32,210 bases of DNA from Ruminococcus sp. (GCA_017411385.1 JAFQQF010000001.1:1-32210); one strand, 5' to 3'. Counted from the first letter of the stretch, positions 17,015 through 25,476 are shown. Numbers and translations are program-made. Notes: generated by a model not told the origin, from the letters alone.

Positions 17015-17048
17015 GGTACAGGGCAGAACGCTGCCTTGTACCTTTTTT
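17015..17048 (+). terminator. Intrinsic terminator after the LRR-dockerin gene
   Basis: A 12-bp stem (GGTACAGGGCAG with CTGCCTTGTACC, one G:T pair), AACG loop and six Ts. Confidence 0.93.
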
Positions 17049-17345
17049 GCTTTTGACAGGATAAAATATTTCTCAATGAGTTGCCGAATTTTGACAATCA
17101 CGGAGAAATCCCATAAATAGTAAGTTTTTTTACGTTGTTAATTTCAACATATCGCATGTATGGATAAAAAAAGGCTATGCATCACAACCAAAAGTGGAAC
17201 GAAAACATTGTATATTAATAAAGTGCAATATTTCTAATACAGAAAAATAATTCCTGTAAGATTTTGTATAATTAGTATGACTGATAGTATGCGGTAATAT
17301 TATCTGCATGCTATACAATTTACTTCAAAAGAAGGAGGAATTTTT
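17049..17345 (+). promoter_or_regulatory. Leader and promoter region of the starch-binding/amylase operon
   Basis: An AT-rich stretch without a gene. TATAAT at 17267-17272 (context GATTTTGTATAATTAG, like the one at 3659) is the likely -10; no convincing -35 is present at 16-18 bases, so the promoter may need an activator. Downstream, 17284-17292 and 17306-17314 form a 9-bp hairpin (ATAGTATGC / GCATGCTAT, one G:T pair) in the 5' leader. AAGGAGG at 17332-17338 is the ribosome binding site. Confidence 0.5.
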
Positions 17346-19166
17346 ATGGTAAGAAGAAAGCATCGACTGATGTCGCTTCTGCTTACTGTGCTTATGGTTC
17401 TGTCCCTTGCAACAATTGCAACAACAGCTTCTGTCAGTGCAGCAAATGGCGACACGGTCTATTGCCAGAACGACAAGAACTGGGGCGAAGTTTACTGCTA
17501 CATGTGGACTGACGACTCCAACAAGAACGCCCAGTGGCCCGGCGTTAAGATGACAAAGGGCGAGGGTAATCTCTGGTCCTACAAAGTTACCGGCGATTGG
17601 GGAAACATCATCTTCAATAACGGTCAGGGCGACCAGACAGGTGATATGACTCATCAGGGTAACGGCAGTTGCTACAACAACTCAAACGGCAACTGGTCAA
17701 AGATTGATACTCCTGAGCCTTCCAATCCCACCAATCCCACCAATCCTACCAATCCCACAACCCCCACACCTTCAAATCCCACTCCCTCTAATCCTACAGG
17801 TAAGAACGTGGTTTACTGCAAGAACGAAGCAGGCTGGGGCAAAGTAAGTATTTACATGTGGACAGACGGACAGGGAGATAACAAATCATGGCCCGGCGTT
17901 GACGCAACAAACATCGGTGACGATGTTTGGATGCTTGAGTACGACAAAGACTATGCAAAGATTATCTTCAACAACGGCAGCGACCAGGCAAAGACCGGCG
18001 ACCTTGAACATCCCGGTTCAGGTTATATCTACAACAACAGCAATGGTAAATGGGATATTTATGACCCCACTATGCTCCGTATTGTCAGCACAAAAGCTAA
18101 CCCCGACTCTCCTCAGTACACAGGCGTTGACGTTAAGCTTTCAATTGAGGCAGCAGGCGGTGAAGGAGCTCTCCTTTATAAGTTCTCTGCAAACAGCACA
18201 GTTATCAGCGATTATTCCGCTAACAGCTCTGTTGTGTGGACTCCCACTCAGGCAGGCAATTATACAATCAAGTATGAAATAAAGGATGAAACAGGCAACA
18301 CAAAGTCTGAAACCGCTTCCTTTACAGTTAAGGATATCACTACTGAGAAGGCTCCTGTTGTTCAGAAGGTTGATGTTACTCCCACAAATGCTCAGAAGAA
18401 TGAAATTCAGAAGGGCAAGGAGGCAACTGTTGATATTACAGCAGGCGGCGGTAAGACAGGTACAAACCTGCTCTTCTATAAGGTTAAGATTACCGACCCT
18501 GCAGGTAATACAGCAAACGTTCCCTACTACACAACAAAGGACGTTTACAAGTTTACACCTGCTACTCTCGGTACATATACAATCGAAGTTTCAGTTCAGA
18601 ACTCAGATAACACAACTGAGGTAAGAACCTACGAATACGAAAGCGTATCTGAGCTTTCAGCACCCGGTGAGCTTTCATTAAGCCTTAAGTCTGCAGGTAA
18701 GACTCAGGTAGGTTCTACTGTTACTGTTACAGCTTCTGCTTCCGGCGGTACTGCTCCCTACACCTATCAGTTTAAGGTAGGCGGCCAGATCGTTAAGGCT
18801 TACTCTTCTGCTTCTTCCTATGCATTGGAGCTTACTAAGGCAGGCAACTATGTCGTTGAGGCTACAGTCAAGGATGCAGCAGGCAAGACAGCTACGAAAT
18901 CTGTTACAATAACAGCAACTTCCGCTGATAACCCCAATCCCAGTAACCCCTCTGGATCTGTTGATATGGCAATTAAGGGTGACGCAGACTGTGACACAGC
19001 AGTAAATATCAAGGATGCTACAAAGATTCAGAAGCACCTTGCTTCCCTCGAAACCCTTTCAGCACAGGGTGCAATTAACGCTGAGGTTGACGGTGACGGC
19101 AACATCACTATCAAGGATGCAACTATGATTCAGAAGCACATTGCAGGTATGGATGTAAATTGGTAA
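17346..19166 (+). CDS. Secreted double-CBM26 starch-binding protein with dockerin
   Basis: A 606-residue protein without a catalytic domain. A signal peptide (about 1-33, ending VSA) is followed by a CBM26-type module (about 36-120; VYCQNDKNWGEVYCYMW, WPGVKMTK, IIFNNG), an NPT/TPSNPT linker, and a second CBM26 (about 153-240; VVYCKNEAGWGKVSIYMW, SWPGVDA). Three consecutive immunoglobulin-like beta domains follow (about 243-330, 335-440 and 443-530; YTIKYEIKDETGNT and YVVEATVKDAAGKT are typical strands), then an NPNPSNPSG linker and a type I dockerin (about 545-606; loops DADCDTAVNIKD and DGDGNITIKD followed by A(T)xIQKH). The inferred role is to bring starch to the surface scaffoldins. It is the first gene of an operon with the two amylases; the next ATG is 13 bases after its stop. 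Confidence 0.93.
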   Translation: MVRRKHRLMSLLLTVLMVLSLATIATTASVSAANGDTVYCQNDKNWGEVYCYMWTDDSNKNAQWPGVKMTKGEGNLWSYKVTGDWGNIIFNNGQGDQTGDMTHQGNGSCYNNSNGNWSKIDTPEPSNPTNPTNPTNPTTPTPSNPTPSNPTGKNVVYCKNEAGWGKVSIYMWTDGQGDNKSWPGVDATNIGDDVWMLEYDKDYAKIIFNNGSDQAKTGDLEHPGSGYIYNNSNGKWDIYDPTMLRIVSTKANPDSPQYTGVDVKLSIEAAGGEGALLYKFSANSTVISDYSANSSVVWTPTQAGNYTIKYEIKDETGNTKSETASFTVKDITTEKAPVVQKVDVTPTNAQKNEIQKGKEATVDITAGGGKTGTNLLFYKVKITDPAGNTANVPYYTTKDVYKFTPATLGTYTIEVSVQNSDNTTEVRTYEYESVSELSAPGELSLSLKSAGKTQVGSTVTVTASASGGTAPYTYQFKVGGQIVKAYSSASSYALELTKAGNYVVEATVKDAAGKTATKSVTITATSADNPNPSNPSGSVDMAIKGDADCDTAVNIKDATKIQKHLASLETLSAQGAINAEVDGDGNITIKDATMIQKHIAGMDVNW

Positions 19167-19179
19167 GGAGGAATAAAAA

Positions 19180-21624
19180 ATGAGTAAAATAAAAAGAATA
19201 TCCGCATTTATACTCGTTTTCATCCTTACTGTTTCCATAGGTATAGTTGGTGTTTATGCCGCTGAGGAGGATTTGGCTGATGTTTCAGCTGCTTCTGACA
19301 AAGCCGGCATTACCGTATACTTTAAATGTGAGAATAAAACTCCCTATGTTTATTACTGGAATGCATTGCCTCAGAATATTGAGGTGGAATATCCCGGTGT
19401 CAAGATGACACTTGATGCAAGCCAGGAAGGTGGAAACTGGTATAAATACACCTTTGAAAATTCCACAAAGATCAATATGCTTTTTACAGACGGAACCGCT
19501 GAGCTTGATGGCCAGCTGTCCTCTGAGCTTTCACGTACATCAGGCGAATGGTGGTACAAAGACGGCAAGTGGCGTGGCAGAAACCCCGACCTTCCCGATG
19601 AGTACGACCCCTCCGATATGCGTGAGGACACTATCTATTTCGTAATGACAACCCGTTTCTATGACGGCGACAAGGGTAACAACGTTTTTTGCTGGGATGA
19701 CGGACAGGCAGGAAATGCTCCTGTAGATAGTGAAGGAAAAATAATCTATGATCAAGGCGGTGACCATGCATGGCGAGGTGATTTTAAAGGCCTTGCCGAT
19801 AAGCTTGATTATATCAAGGCTTTGGGATTTTCCGCTGTATGGATTACTCCTGTTGTAACAAACGCATCGGGTTATGACTACCACGGCTACCATGCTATGG
19901 ACTTCTCAACCGTTGATGTTCGTTACGAGTCCGATGATTTCACTTACGAAGATCTTATTCAGGCTGCACACGACAAGGATATGAAGATTATTCAGGACGT
20001 TGTGTGGCAGCACACGGGTAACTTTGGTGAGGCTTTCTTCTGTCCTGTGTTCGAGAAGGACACAAACAAGAATTTGGGAAATCTTGAGGAATGCATGGTT
20101 CCCACAGATTTGCTCCTTGATACCTTCGGACTTTCTTCTCCTGAAGAGTATTATGCTCAGCAGCCCTTCCTACAGTATCAGCAAAGACTTGGTATGATGA
20201 AAGACTTAACATATCCCGGCGAGGTTGGAAACAGCAAGGGTACACATCCTGATGATTCCGACTACGATATAATAAAGCTTTCTTCAAGTGATACCTACAA
20301 CGTAAATAACTACTATCATTCAGGTTATTGGCAAAGTCCCAACTGGGATGACTGGACAACAAAGTTCTGTCAGATTGCAGGTGACTGCGTAGACCTTAAT
20401 ACAGAAAACCCTGCAGTAGCAGAATATATTGTAGATTGCTATTCCAAGTACCTTGAAATGGGCGTAGACGGCTTCCGTGTTGACACAGTGCGCCATATTC
20501 CCAGACTTACTCTGAATATGATGTATAACACTCAGATGCACGATGCTGCAAAGGACGCAGGTAACAACAACTTTATGATGTTCGGTGAAATCTGCACAAG
20601 ATATACTCAGGTTTGGTACAGAGATCACGCTGAAGAGTCAACTCCTTACTACACATGGGCCGAGTCCAACAGTAAGTGGGCAAAGGCTTGGAGTATGGAT
20701 ACTACCCGCGAAGCAATCAACAATAATATGAATCTGGTGTTTGACCATTACCGCGAAGAAGATAGCGTTCACGATGAGCCTACATCACAGAACGCTTTCC
20801 TCAATGGTATTACCTATCGTACACCTGATACCTCCAGAGCATCAGGTATGACAGCAATCGACTTCCAGATGCACAGAATGTTCGGTAATGCACGTAATGC
20901 TTACGGCATTGCACTTAGCAGTGACAAGTATTACAATGATGCGACTTGGAACGTAATGTATGTTGATTCTCACGACTACGCACCTGAACAGCCTCAGGAA
21001 TCCACAAGATTCTCAGGTGGCACACAGGCATGGGCTGAGAACCTTTCGCTTATGTTTACATTCCGCGGTATTCCTTGTGTGTACTATGGCTCTGAGGTTG
21101 AGTTCAAGAAGGGTGCACCCATTGACGTTGGTCCCAATGCTCCACTTGAAACAACAGGCCGTGCATACTTCGGCGATTACCTTGAGGGTACTGTTACCGC
21201 TACTGATTTCTCAGAATTCACAGCCTCCGGTAAGGTTGCAGAAACTCTGAACTCAACACTTTCAAAGCACATTGCAAAGCTCAATGCTGTTCGTCGTGCT
21301 GTACCTGCTTTGCAGAAGGGTCAGTATACAACAGACTCCAAGTACGTATCCGGTAATATGGCATATGTCCGCCGCTTTACAGATGCTAAGGAGGGTATTG
21401 ACAGCTTGGCACTTGTAACTGTTTCCGGCGGTGCAACATTCAAGGGCATACCCAATGGAAAGTACATTGATGCTATCACAGGTGATGTTCAGAATGTTAC
21501 AAACGGAACGCTCACGGTTCCCTCTATCGGCACAGCTAACGCAAGAGTTTACGTTTGTTGTGCATCAGGTTTCACAGGCATCACAGGTGCTGTTGGTGAA
21601 ACAGGTCTTACTTACCTTAAATAA
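19180..21624 (+). CDS. Secreted GH13 alpha-amylase with N-terminal starch-binding module (region I Asn replaced by Gln)
   Basis: An 814-residue enzyme expected to cut alpha-1,4 bonds of starch. A signal peptide (about 1-25) precedes a CBM26-like module (about 43-125; VYYWN, YPGVKMT, INMLFTDG). The GH13 barrel runs from about 150 (TIYFVMTTRFYDGDKGNN). The catalytic residues read as nucleophile Asp435 (GVDGFRVDTVRH), acid/base Glu470 (MMFGEICTR) and Asp599 (VDSHDY). Region I is DVVWQH (272-277 plus His278): the usual Asn, a calcium ligand in well-studied alpha-amylases, is Gln277. The tandem paralog keeps Asn. A beta domain C closes the protein at GLTYLK. No dockerin and no anchor are present. 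AAGGAGG precedes the ATG. It is probably active but possibly with altered calcium need; a specialised role is equally open. Confidence 0.93.
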   Translation: MSKIKRISAFILVFILTVSIGIVGVYAAEEDLADVSAASDKAGITVYFKCENKTPYVYYWNALPQNIEVEYPGVKMTLDASQEGGNWYKYTFENSTKINMLFTDGTAELDGQLSSELSRTSGEWWYKDGKWRGRNPDLPDEYDPSDMREDTIYFVMTTRFYDGDKGNNVFCWDDGQAGNAPVDSEGKIIYDQGGDHAWRGDFKGLADKLDYIKALGFSAVWITPVVTNASGYDYHGYHAMDFSTVDVRYESDDFTYEDLIQAAHDKDMKIIQDVVWQHTGNFGEAFFCPVFEKDTNKNLGNLEECMVPTDLLLDTFGLSSPEEYYAQQPFLQYQQRLGMMKDLTYPGEVGNSKGTHPDDSDYDIIKLSSSDTYNVNNYYHSGYWQSPNWDDWTTKFCQIAGDCVDLNTENPAVAEYIVDCYSKYLEMGVDGFRVDTVRHIPRLTLNMMYNTQMHDAAKDAGNNNFMMFGEICTRYTQVWYRDHAEESTPYYTWAESNSKWAKAWSMDTTREAINNNMNLVFDHYREEDSVHDEPTSQNAFLNGITYRTPDTSRASGMTAIDFQMHRMFGNARNAYGIALSSDKYYNDATWNVMYVDSHDYAPEQPQESTRFSGGTQAWAENLSLMFTFRGIPCVYYGSEVEFKKGAPIDVGPNAPLETTGRAYFGDYLEGTVTATDFSEFTASGKVAETLNSTLSKHIAKLNAVRRAVPALQKGQYTTDSKYVSGNMAYVRRFTDAKEGIDSLALVTVSGGATFKGIPNGKYIDAITGDVQNVTNGTLTVPSIGTANARVYVCCASGFTGITGAVGETGLTYLK

Positions 21625-21641
21625 TCATTTCTTTTAATACT

Positions 21642-21678
21642 GCATAGCATCGCAGTACAAATCTCTGCGATGCTATGC
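21642..21678 (+). other. 14-bp intercistronic hairpin between the two amylase genes
   Basis: GCATAGCATCGCAG (21642-21655) and CTGCGATGCTATGC (21665-21678) pair perfectly around a 9-base loop. No T run follows, so it does not look like a simple terminator. It may stabilise or process the operon mRNA and set the ratio of the two enzymes. Confidence 0.75.
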
Positions 21679-21736
21679 GAAATAACAAACCTTAGCCTGT
21701 AAGGCTTAAATTAAGAAAAAAGGAGGATAGATACCG

Positions 21737-24052
21737 ATGAAGCATATTAAGTCCATTGTAGCTCTTGTGCTTTGCTTTGCTCTTTGCCTTGGTATTGGTG
21801 TAGTTGCTGCATTTGCCGCTGAAGAGGAAGTTGCAGAAACAGGTGCTGCAGGTATAACTATCCATTATTATCACGAGGGCGGTGTTCCTTACCTTTACTA
21901 CTGGAACACTATGCCTCAGAACATGGAAACTGCTTATCCCGGTGTTAAGATGTCAGCAGATACTGCATCAGGTGCAAACTGGTATAAGTACAGCTTCCCC
22001 ACATGTTCAAAAATCAATCTTATGTTTACAGACGGCTCCAACAAGCTTTCAGGTCAGCTCACTTCTGAGCTTACCAGAAATGCTGCAGGCGACTGGTACT
22101 ACAAAGACGGCAAATGGAGCAAAACTCCCAATCCCGATCCCGTTACACGTACAGACTTCCGTGAGGAGTCCATTTACTTCGTAATTACAACCCGTTTCTA
22201 CGATGGTGACAAGGGTAACAACGTTTTTTGCTGGGATGATGGAAAGGCGCAAAACGCTCCTGTAGATAATAATGGAAATATATTATTAAATCAAGGCGGT
22301 GACCATGCATGGCGAGGCGACTTTAAGGGCCTTGCTGAAAAGCTGGATTATATCAAAGCTCTTGGTTTCTCCGCTATCTGGATTACTCCCGTTGTAGAGA
22401 ACGCTTCAGGTTACGACTACCACGGCTATCATGCCTTTGACTTCGGCAAGGTTGACCCAAGATATGAGTCCTCCGACTTTACATATCAGGACCTTATTGA
22501 TGCTGTTCACGAAAAAGGCATGAAGCTTGTTCAGGACGTAGTTTGGAATCACACAGGTAACTTCGGCGAAGCTTGGCTTGAGCCTCTCTTTACAAAAGAG
22601 TACGACGAAATTCAGGACCTTAGCTATGCCAGCAGTATGAAGGTTAAGCCCGGCTCAGCACTTGCACAGCATTATCCAAACTATGACAACCTTGATGCCG
22701 GTCTTCAGTTCCAAGCAAGACTTGACTGTCTGAAAGCTCACAAGAGCGGTCCCAATAGCCAGCTCAACAAGAAGGAGCACTATCACCGTGAAACAGGAAT
22801 GGGTTATGAATCACCCATTGAGCAGCAGGGCTCTATGGCTGGTGACTGCGTTGATATCAACACAGAGAACCCAGAGGTTGCAAAGTACATCACAGATACA
22901 TACCTTGAGTATGTAGATATGGGCGTTGATGCTTTCCGTCTTGATACAGAGAAGCACATCAACCGCTGGACTCTCAACAGTGCTTACTTCCCTGCATTCC
23001 AGGGCATTAAGAACTTCTACATCTTCGGTGAGGTTTGCTCACGTGTTCGTGAAACATGGAACCACAATATCCCCTCATCTTCACCTGCGTTCTTCACATG
23101 GAAAGAAACAAGCTCTGCTTGGATTGGCAACTGGGATACAACAAGCCCCACAGCTAACATTCAGAAGTCTATCAACCATTACGAGGCTTACAATAACCCC
23201 AATGGTGCTCCCACTTCTTCCAATGCATTCCTCAATGGTATCAAGTACCACACACCCGACTACTCCAAGTCCAACGGCACAGGTGTTATCGACTTTACAA
23301 TGCACTGGAACTTCGAGAATGCATACAATGCTGTAAGAGCAGGTTATGCTGAGGACCAGTATTTCAACGATTCCACATGGAACGTTATGTATGTTGACTC
23401 TCACGACTACGGTCCCGACGGTATGGAGAAAACACGTTACAGTCAGGGTACACAGGCTTGGGCTGAGAACCTGAACCTTATCTTCACCTTCCGCGGTATT
23501 CCCTGTGTATACTACGGCACTGAGATTGAGTTCTGTAAGGACCTTCCCATTGACGTTGGTCCCAACGCTCCCCTTGCAAAGACAGGCCGCGCATACTTAG
23601 GTGACCATCTTGAAGGTACAGTTAATGCAACAGATTTTAGCAAGTACACAGCTTCAGGTACTGTTGCAAATACTCTGAACTCCACTCTTTCCAAGCATCT
23701 CCAGAAGCTTAATGCTATCCGCCGTGCTATACCTGCTCTGCAGAAGGGTCAGTATACACACGATGGTGCATATGTTCAGGGGGGAGAGATGTCTTACATC
23801 CGTCGTTACACAAACGCTTCTGAGGGCGTTGACAGCCTTGCTTGCGTAGCAGTAACAGACGGCGCAACCTTCAAGAACCTTCCCAACGGCAAGTACATTG
23901 ATGCAGTTACAGGTGATGTTAAGAACGTTACAAACGGTACACTCACGGTTTCCTCCACAGGTAGAGGTAATATGAGAGTATACGTTTGCTGTGCATCAGG
24001 GCTTCACAGGAATCAGTGGCGCAATCGGTCCTGCAGGCCAGACTTACCTTAA
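21737..24052 (+). CDS. Secreted GH13 alpha-amylase with N-terminal starch-binding module (3' frameshift suspected)
   Basis: As it stands 771 residues. A signal peptide (about 1-28, ending AFA) precedes a CBM26-like module (about 36-115; HYYHEGGVPYLYYWN, YPGVKMS) and a GH13 catalytic barrel from about 137 (SIYFVITTRFYDGDKGNN). Catalytic residues: region I DVVWNH (267-272) intact, nucleophile Asp403 (GVDAFRLDTEKH), acid/base Glu432 (YIFGEVCSR) and Asp557 (VDSHDY). Domain C closes the protein. It is a tandem duplicate of the gene at 19180. The last 19 codons differ: after YVCCASG the frame continues LHRNQWRN..., but removing one G of the GGG at 23999-24001 restores GFTGISGAIGPAGQTYLK with a stop at 24054-24056, matching the paralog's GFTGITGAVGETGLTYLK. 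The intact gene would therefore be 21737-24056. It has no dockerin. Confidence 0.92.
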   Translation: MKHIKSIVALVLCFALCLGIGVVAAFAAEEEVAETGAAGITIHYYHEGGVPYLYYWNTMPQNMETAYPGVKMSADTASGANWYKYSFPTCSKINLMFTDGSNKLSGQLTSELTRNAAGDWYYKDGKWSKTPNPDPVTRTDFREESIYFVITTRFYDGDKGNNVFCWDDGKAQNAPVDNNGNILLNQGGDHAWRGDFKGLAEKLDYIKALGFSAIWITPVVENASGYDYHGYHAFDFGKVDPRYESSDFTYQDLIDAVHEKGMKLVQDVVWNHTGNFGEAWLEPLFTKEYDEIQDLSYASSMKVKPGSALAQHYPNYDNLDAGLQFQARLDCLKAHKSGPNSQLNKKEHYHRETGMGYESPIEQQGSMAGDCVDINTENPEVAKYITDTYLEYVDMGVDAFRLDTEKHINRWTLNSAYFPAFQGIKNFYIFGEVCSRVRETWNHNIPSSSPAFFTWKETSSAWIGNWDTTSPTANIQKSINHYEAYNNPNGAPTSSNAFLNGIKYHTPDYSKSNGTGVIDFTMHWNFENAYNAVRAGYAEDQYFNDSTWNVMYVDSHDYGPDGMEKTRYSQGTQAWAENLNLIFTFRGIPCVYYGTEIEFCKDLPIDVGPNAPLAKTGRAYLGDHLEGTVNATDFSKYTASGTVANTLNSTLSKHLQKLNAIRRAIPALQKGQYTHDGAYVQGGEMSYIRRYTNASEGVDSLACVAVTDGATFKNLPNGKYIDAVTGDVKNVTNGTLTVSSTGRGNMRVYVCCASGLHRNQWRNRSCRPDLP

Positions 24053-24083
24053 ATAATTCCTACTAAATAAATCCTTTAGAATT

Positions 24084-24116
24084 CAGCGTACTGGGAAATA
24101 CTCAGTACGCTGATTT
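24084..24116 (+). terminator. Terminator of the amylase operon
   Basis: A perfect 10-bp stem (CAGCGTACTG / CAGTACGCTG) with a 9-base loop and a short weak T tract. Confidence 0.65.
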
Positions 24117-24118
24117 GT

Positions 24119-24142
24119 ATGCTTCCCCTTAAGGAGGGGCTG
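24119..24142. repeat. Relic of an interspersed inverted-repeat element
   Basis: CTTCCCCTTAAGGAGGGGCTG is a small palindrome of the same C-rich / G-rich type as the elements at 7071-7374. It is probably the end of a decayed copy. Confidence 0.35.
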
Positions 24143-24266
24143 TGTATTATAGTAATGTGTCTACACCTTGGAGCAATCCTTAGGTTTTGGCACAAGGGGT
24201 TGATTTGTGTAAAAATAAGCCCTTCATTTTTGTGCAAAACGATGCAACTAATATTTGTAAAAAGTA

Positions 24267-24295
24267 TTGCAGTTTTGAAACTTTTGTAGTATAAT
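24267..24295 (+). promoter_or_regulatory. Promoter of the secreted protein at 24345
   Basis: TTGCAG (24267-24272), 17-bp spacer, TATAAT (24290-24295). AGGAGG lies at about 24331-24336, ahead of the ATG. Confidence 0.8.
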
Positions 24296-24344
24296 CATTG
24301 ATGACGAGTAGAATCTCGAGATATTTTTTAGGAGGTACAATCCA

Positions 24345-25178
24345 ATGCTTAAGAAAATTCTTTGCTTTGCTATGATTCTTGTTATGGTAGCAAGCATGGC
24401 TGTTATCGGCGTTTCCGCTGCTGACACCAAAGTTTACTTCGAAGTTCCCGAAGACTGGAACAACTACAAGTTCGTATACTGCCACATCTTCCCCTATGGC
24501 GGCGGCGATCCCCTCGCTAACTGGCAGTCCAAGAAGGAGCAGGCAACTCTCGTTGAGGGTCGTCTTTATTCCTACGATATCGTTGCTAAGGTTAAAGGCC
24601 TTGAGGCTGGCAAAACCTACGGTATCATCTTCAGCCTTGACACAGGTATGGAAACATACACAACTCTTATGACAACAGCTTGCTACGGCGACACACTTTA
24701 CTGCAACGACACATTCTATGAGAATCCTGTTGACTCTTCAAAGACTAGCCGTGCAGCATTCTGGAAGAACCACTCTGCTTCTGAGTACGGCCCCCTCATG
24801 CAGGTAACATCCATCGGTAACATCGTTGGTACTTGCATTGCTCCCGGTGCAACAGCTAAGTCCATGTTCTCCGACTTCCTCGCAAACAGCTTTGACGATG
24901 CTCAGACATACTCCGGTAAGGACGATCAGGCTATCATCGACGATATCGCAAAGATCCTCGGTCTTTCTCAGGATACAGTTGAGAGCCTCATCAAGGAGTC
25001 CGGTATCACTTGTGGCTGGGAGAAGGCTAAGTCTGAGGCTCCCAAGGAAGATCAGGCTATCAACAAGGACGCTATCGCAACAGGTCAGGAGACAACAATC
25101 GTTTACATTGCACTTGCAATGATGCTTGCTTCTGCAGCAGTTGTTTTCTTCGCACGCAAGAAGAGAGTTACTGAGTAA
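24345..25178 (+). CDS. Secreted, membrane/wall-anchored protein with starch-binding-like N-domain, unknown function
   Basis: A 277-residue protein I do not recognise as a named family. A signal peptide (about 1-26, ending VSAA) is followed by an aromatic-rich beta-type domain (about 28-165; VYFEVPEDWNNYKFVYCHIF, NWQSKKEQATLVEGRLYSYD, TYGIIFSLDTG), whose pattern recalls carbohydrate-binding modules. A helical segment (about 166-235; FSDFLANSFDDAQTY, DDIAKILGLSQDTVESLIKE) follows. The C-terminus is ATGQE, a hydrophobic helix and FARKKRVTE. The tail resembles a sortase-like or simple membrane anchor, but ATGQE is not a good LPXTG. Codons are strongly biased to the set used by the scaffoldins, suggesting an abundant product. 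It has its own promoter and terminator, next to the amylase operon. A starch-sensing or starch-binding surface protein is only an inference from context. Confidence 0.75.
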   Translation: MLKKILCFAMILVMVASMAVIGVSAADTKVYFEVPEDWNNYKFVYCHIFPYGGGDPLANWQSKKEQATLVEGRLYSYDIVAKVKGLEAGKTYGIIFSLDTGMETYTTLMTTACYGDTLYCNDTFYENPVDSSKTSRAAFWKNHSASEYGPLMQVTSIGNIVGTCIAPGATAKSMFSDFLANSFDDAQTYSGKDDQAIIDDIAKILGLSQDTVESLIKESGITCGWEKAKSEAPKEDQAINKDAIATGQETTIVYIALAMMLASAAVVFFARKKRVTE

Positions 25179-25215
25179 TCATAACTTCTGATTGTGAATT
25201 CTTAATAAGAATTAC

Positions 25216-25247
25216 AAAACCTCCCAAGGCAGCTTGGGAGGTTTTTT
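25216..25247 (+). terminator. Intrinsic terminator after the gene at 24345
   Basis: A 13-bp stem (AAAACCTCCCAAG / CTTGGGAGGTTTT), GCAG loop and six Ts. Confidence 0.95.
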
Positions 25248-25476
25248 GTTTTGATAGTGCACGGTGTCCTCGGGGGGTGCAATCCTCGTAGAGATGGTGG
25301 CACGACACCTTGATATATCTTACCTTGTGTAAAATAGAATTGTGTAGGGCAGGGGCTTGCTCCTGCCGTAGGCTATGTAGGGGGGATATTCACTAAAGTT
25401 TGCAAATCCTGTAGAGGGCAACACCTCGATGCCTTGCAAAAGCTCTCTTTACACAAGGGAGCCTGTATTTTTGTGC
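25248..25476. repeat. Non-coding region with relics of interspersed elements
   Basis: No gene is visible between the two convergent terminators. It holds a GGGCAGGGGCTTGCTCCTGCC hairpin region at 25347-25367 and an AGCTCTCTTTACACAAGGGAGCC palindrome at 25441-25463. Both look like pieces of small intergenic repeats found scattered in related genomes (from recall). GGTGTC at 25264 and GACACC at 25314 could form the ends of a further decayed element. Confidence 0.4.

Noticed and set aside
25264-25320. Possible tRNA or small RNA with GGTGTC/GACACC ends
   Set aside because: No cloverleaf, T-loop or anticodon stem could be formed; more likely a decayed intergenic repeat.
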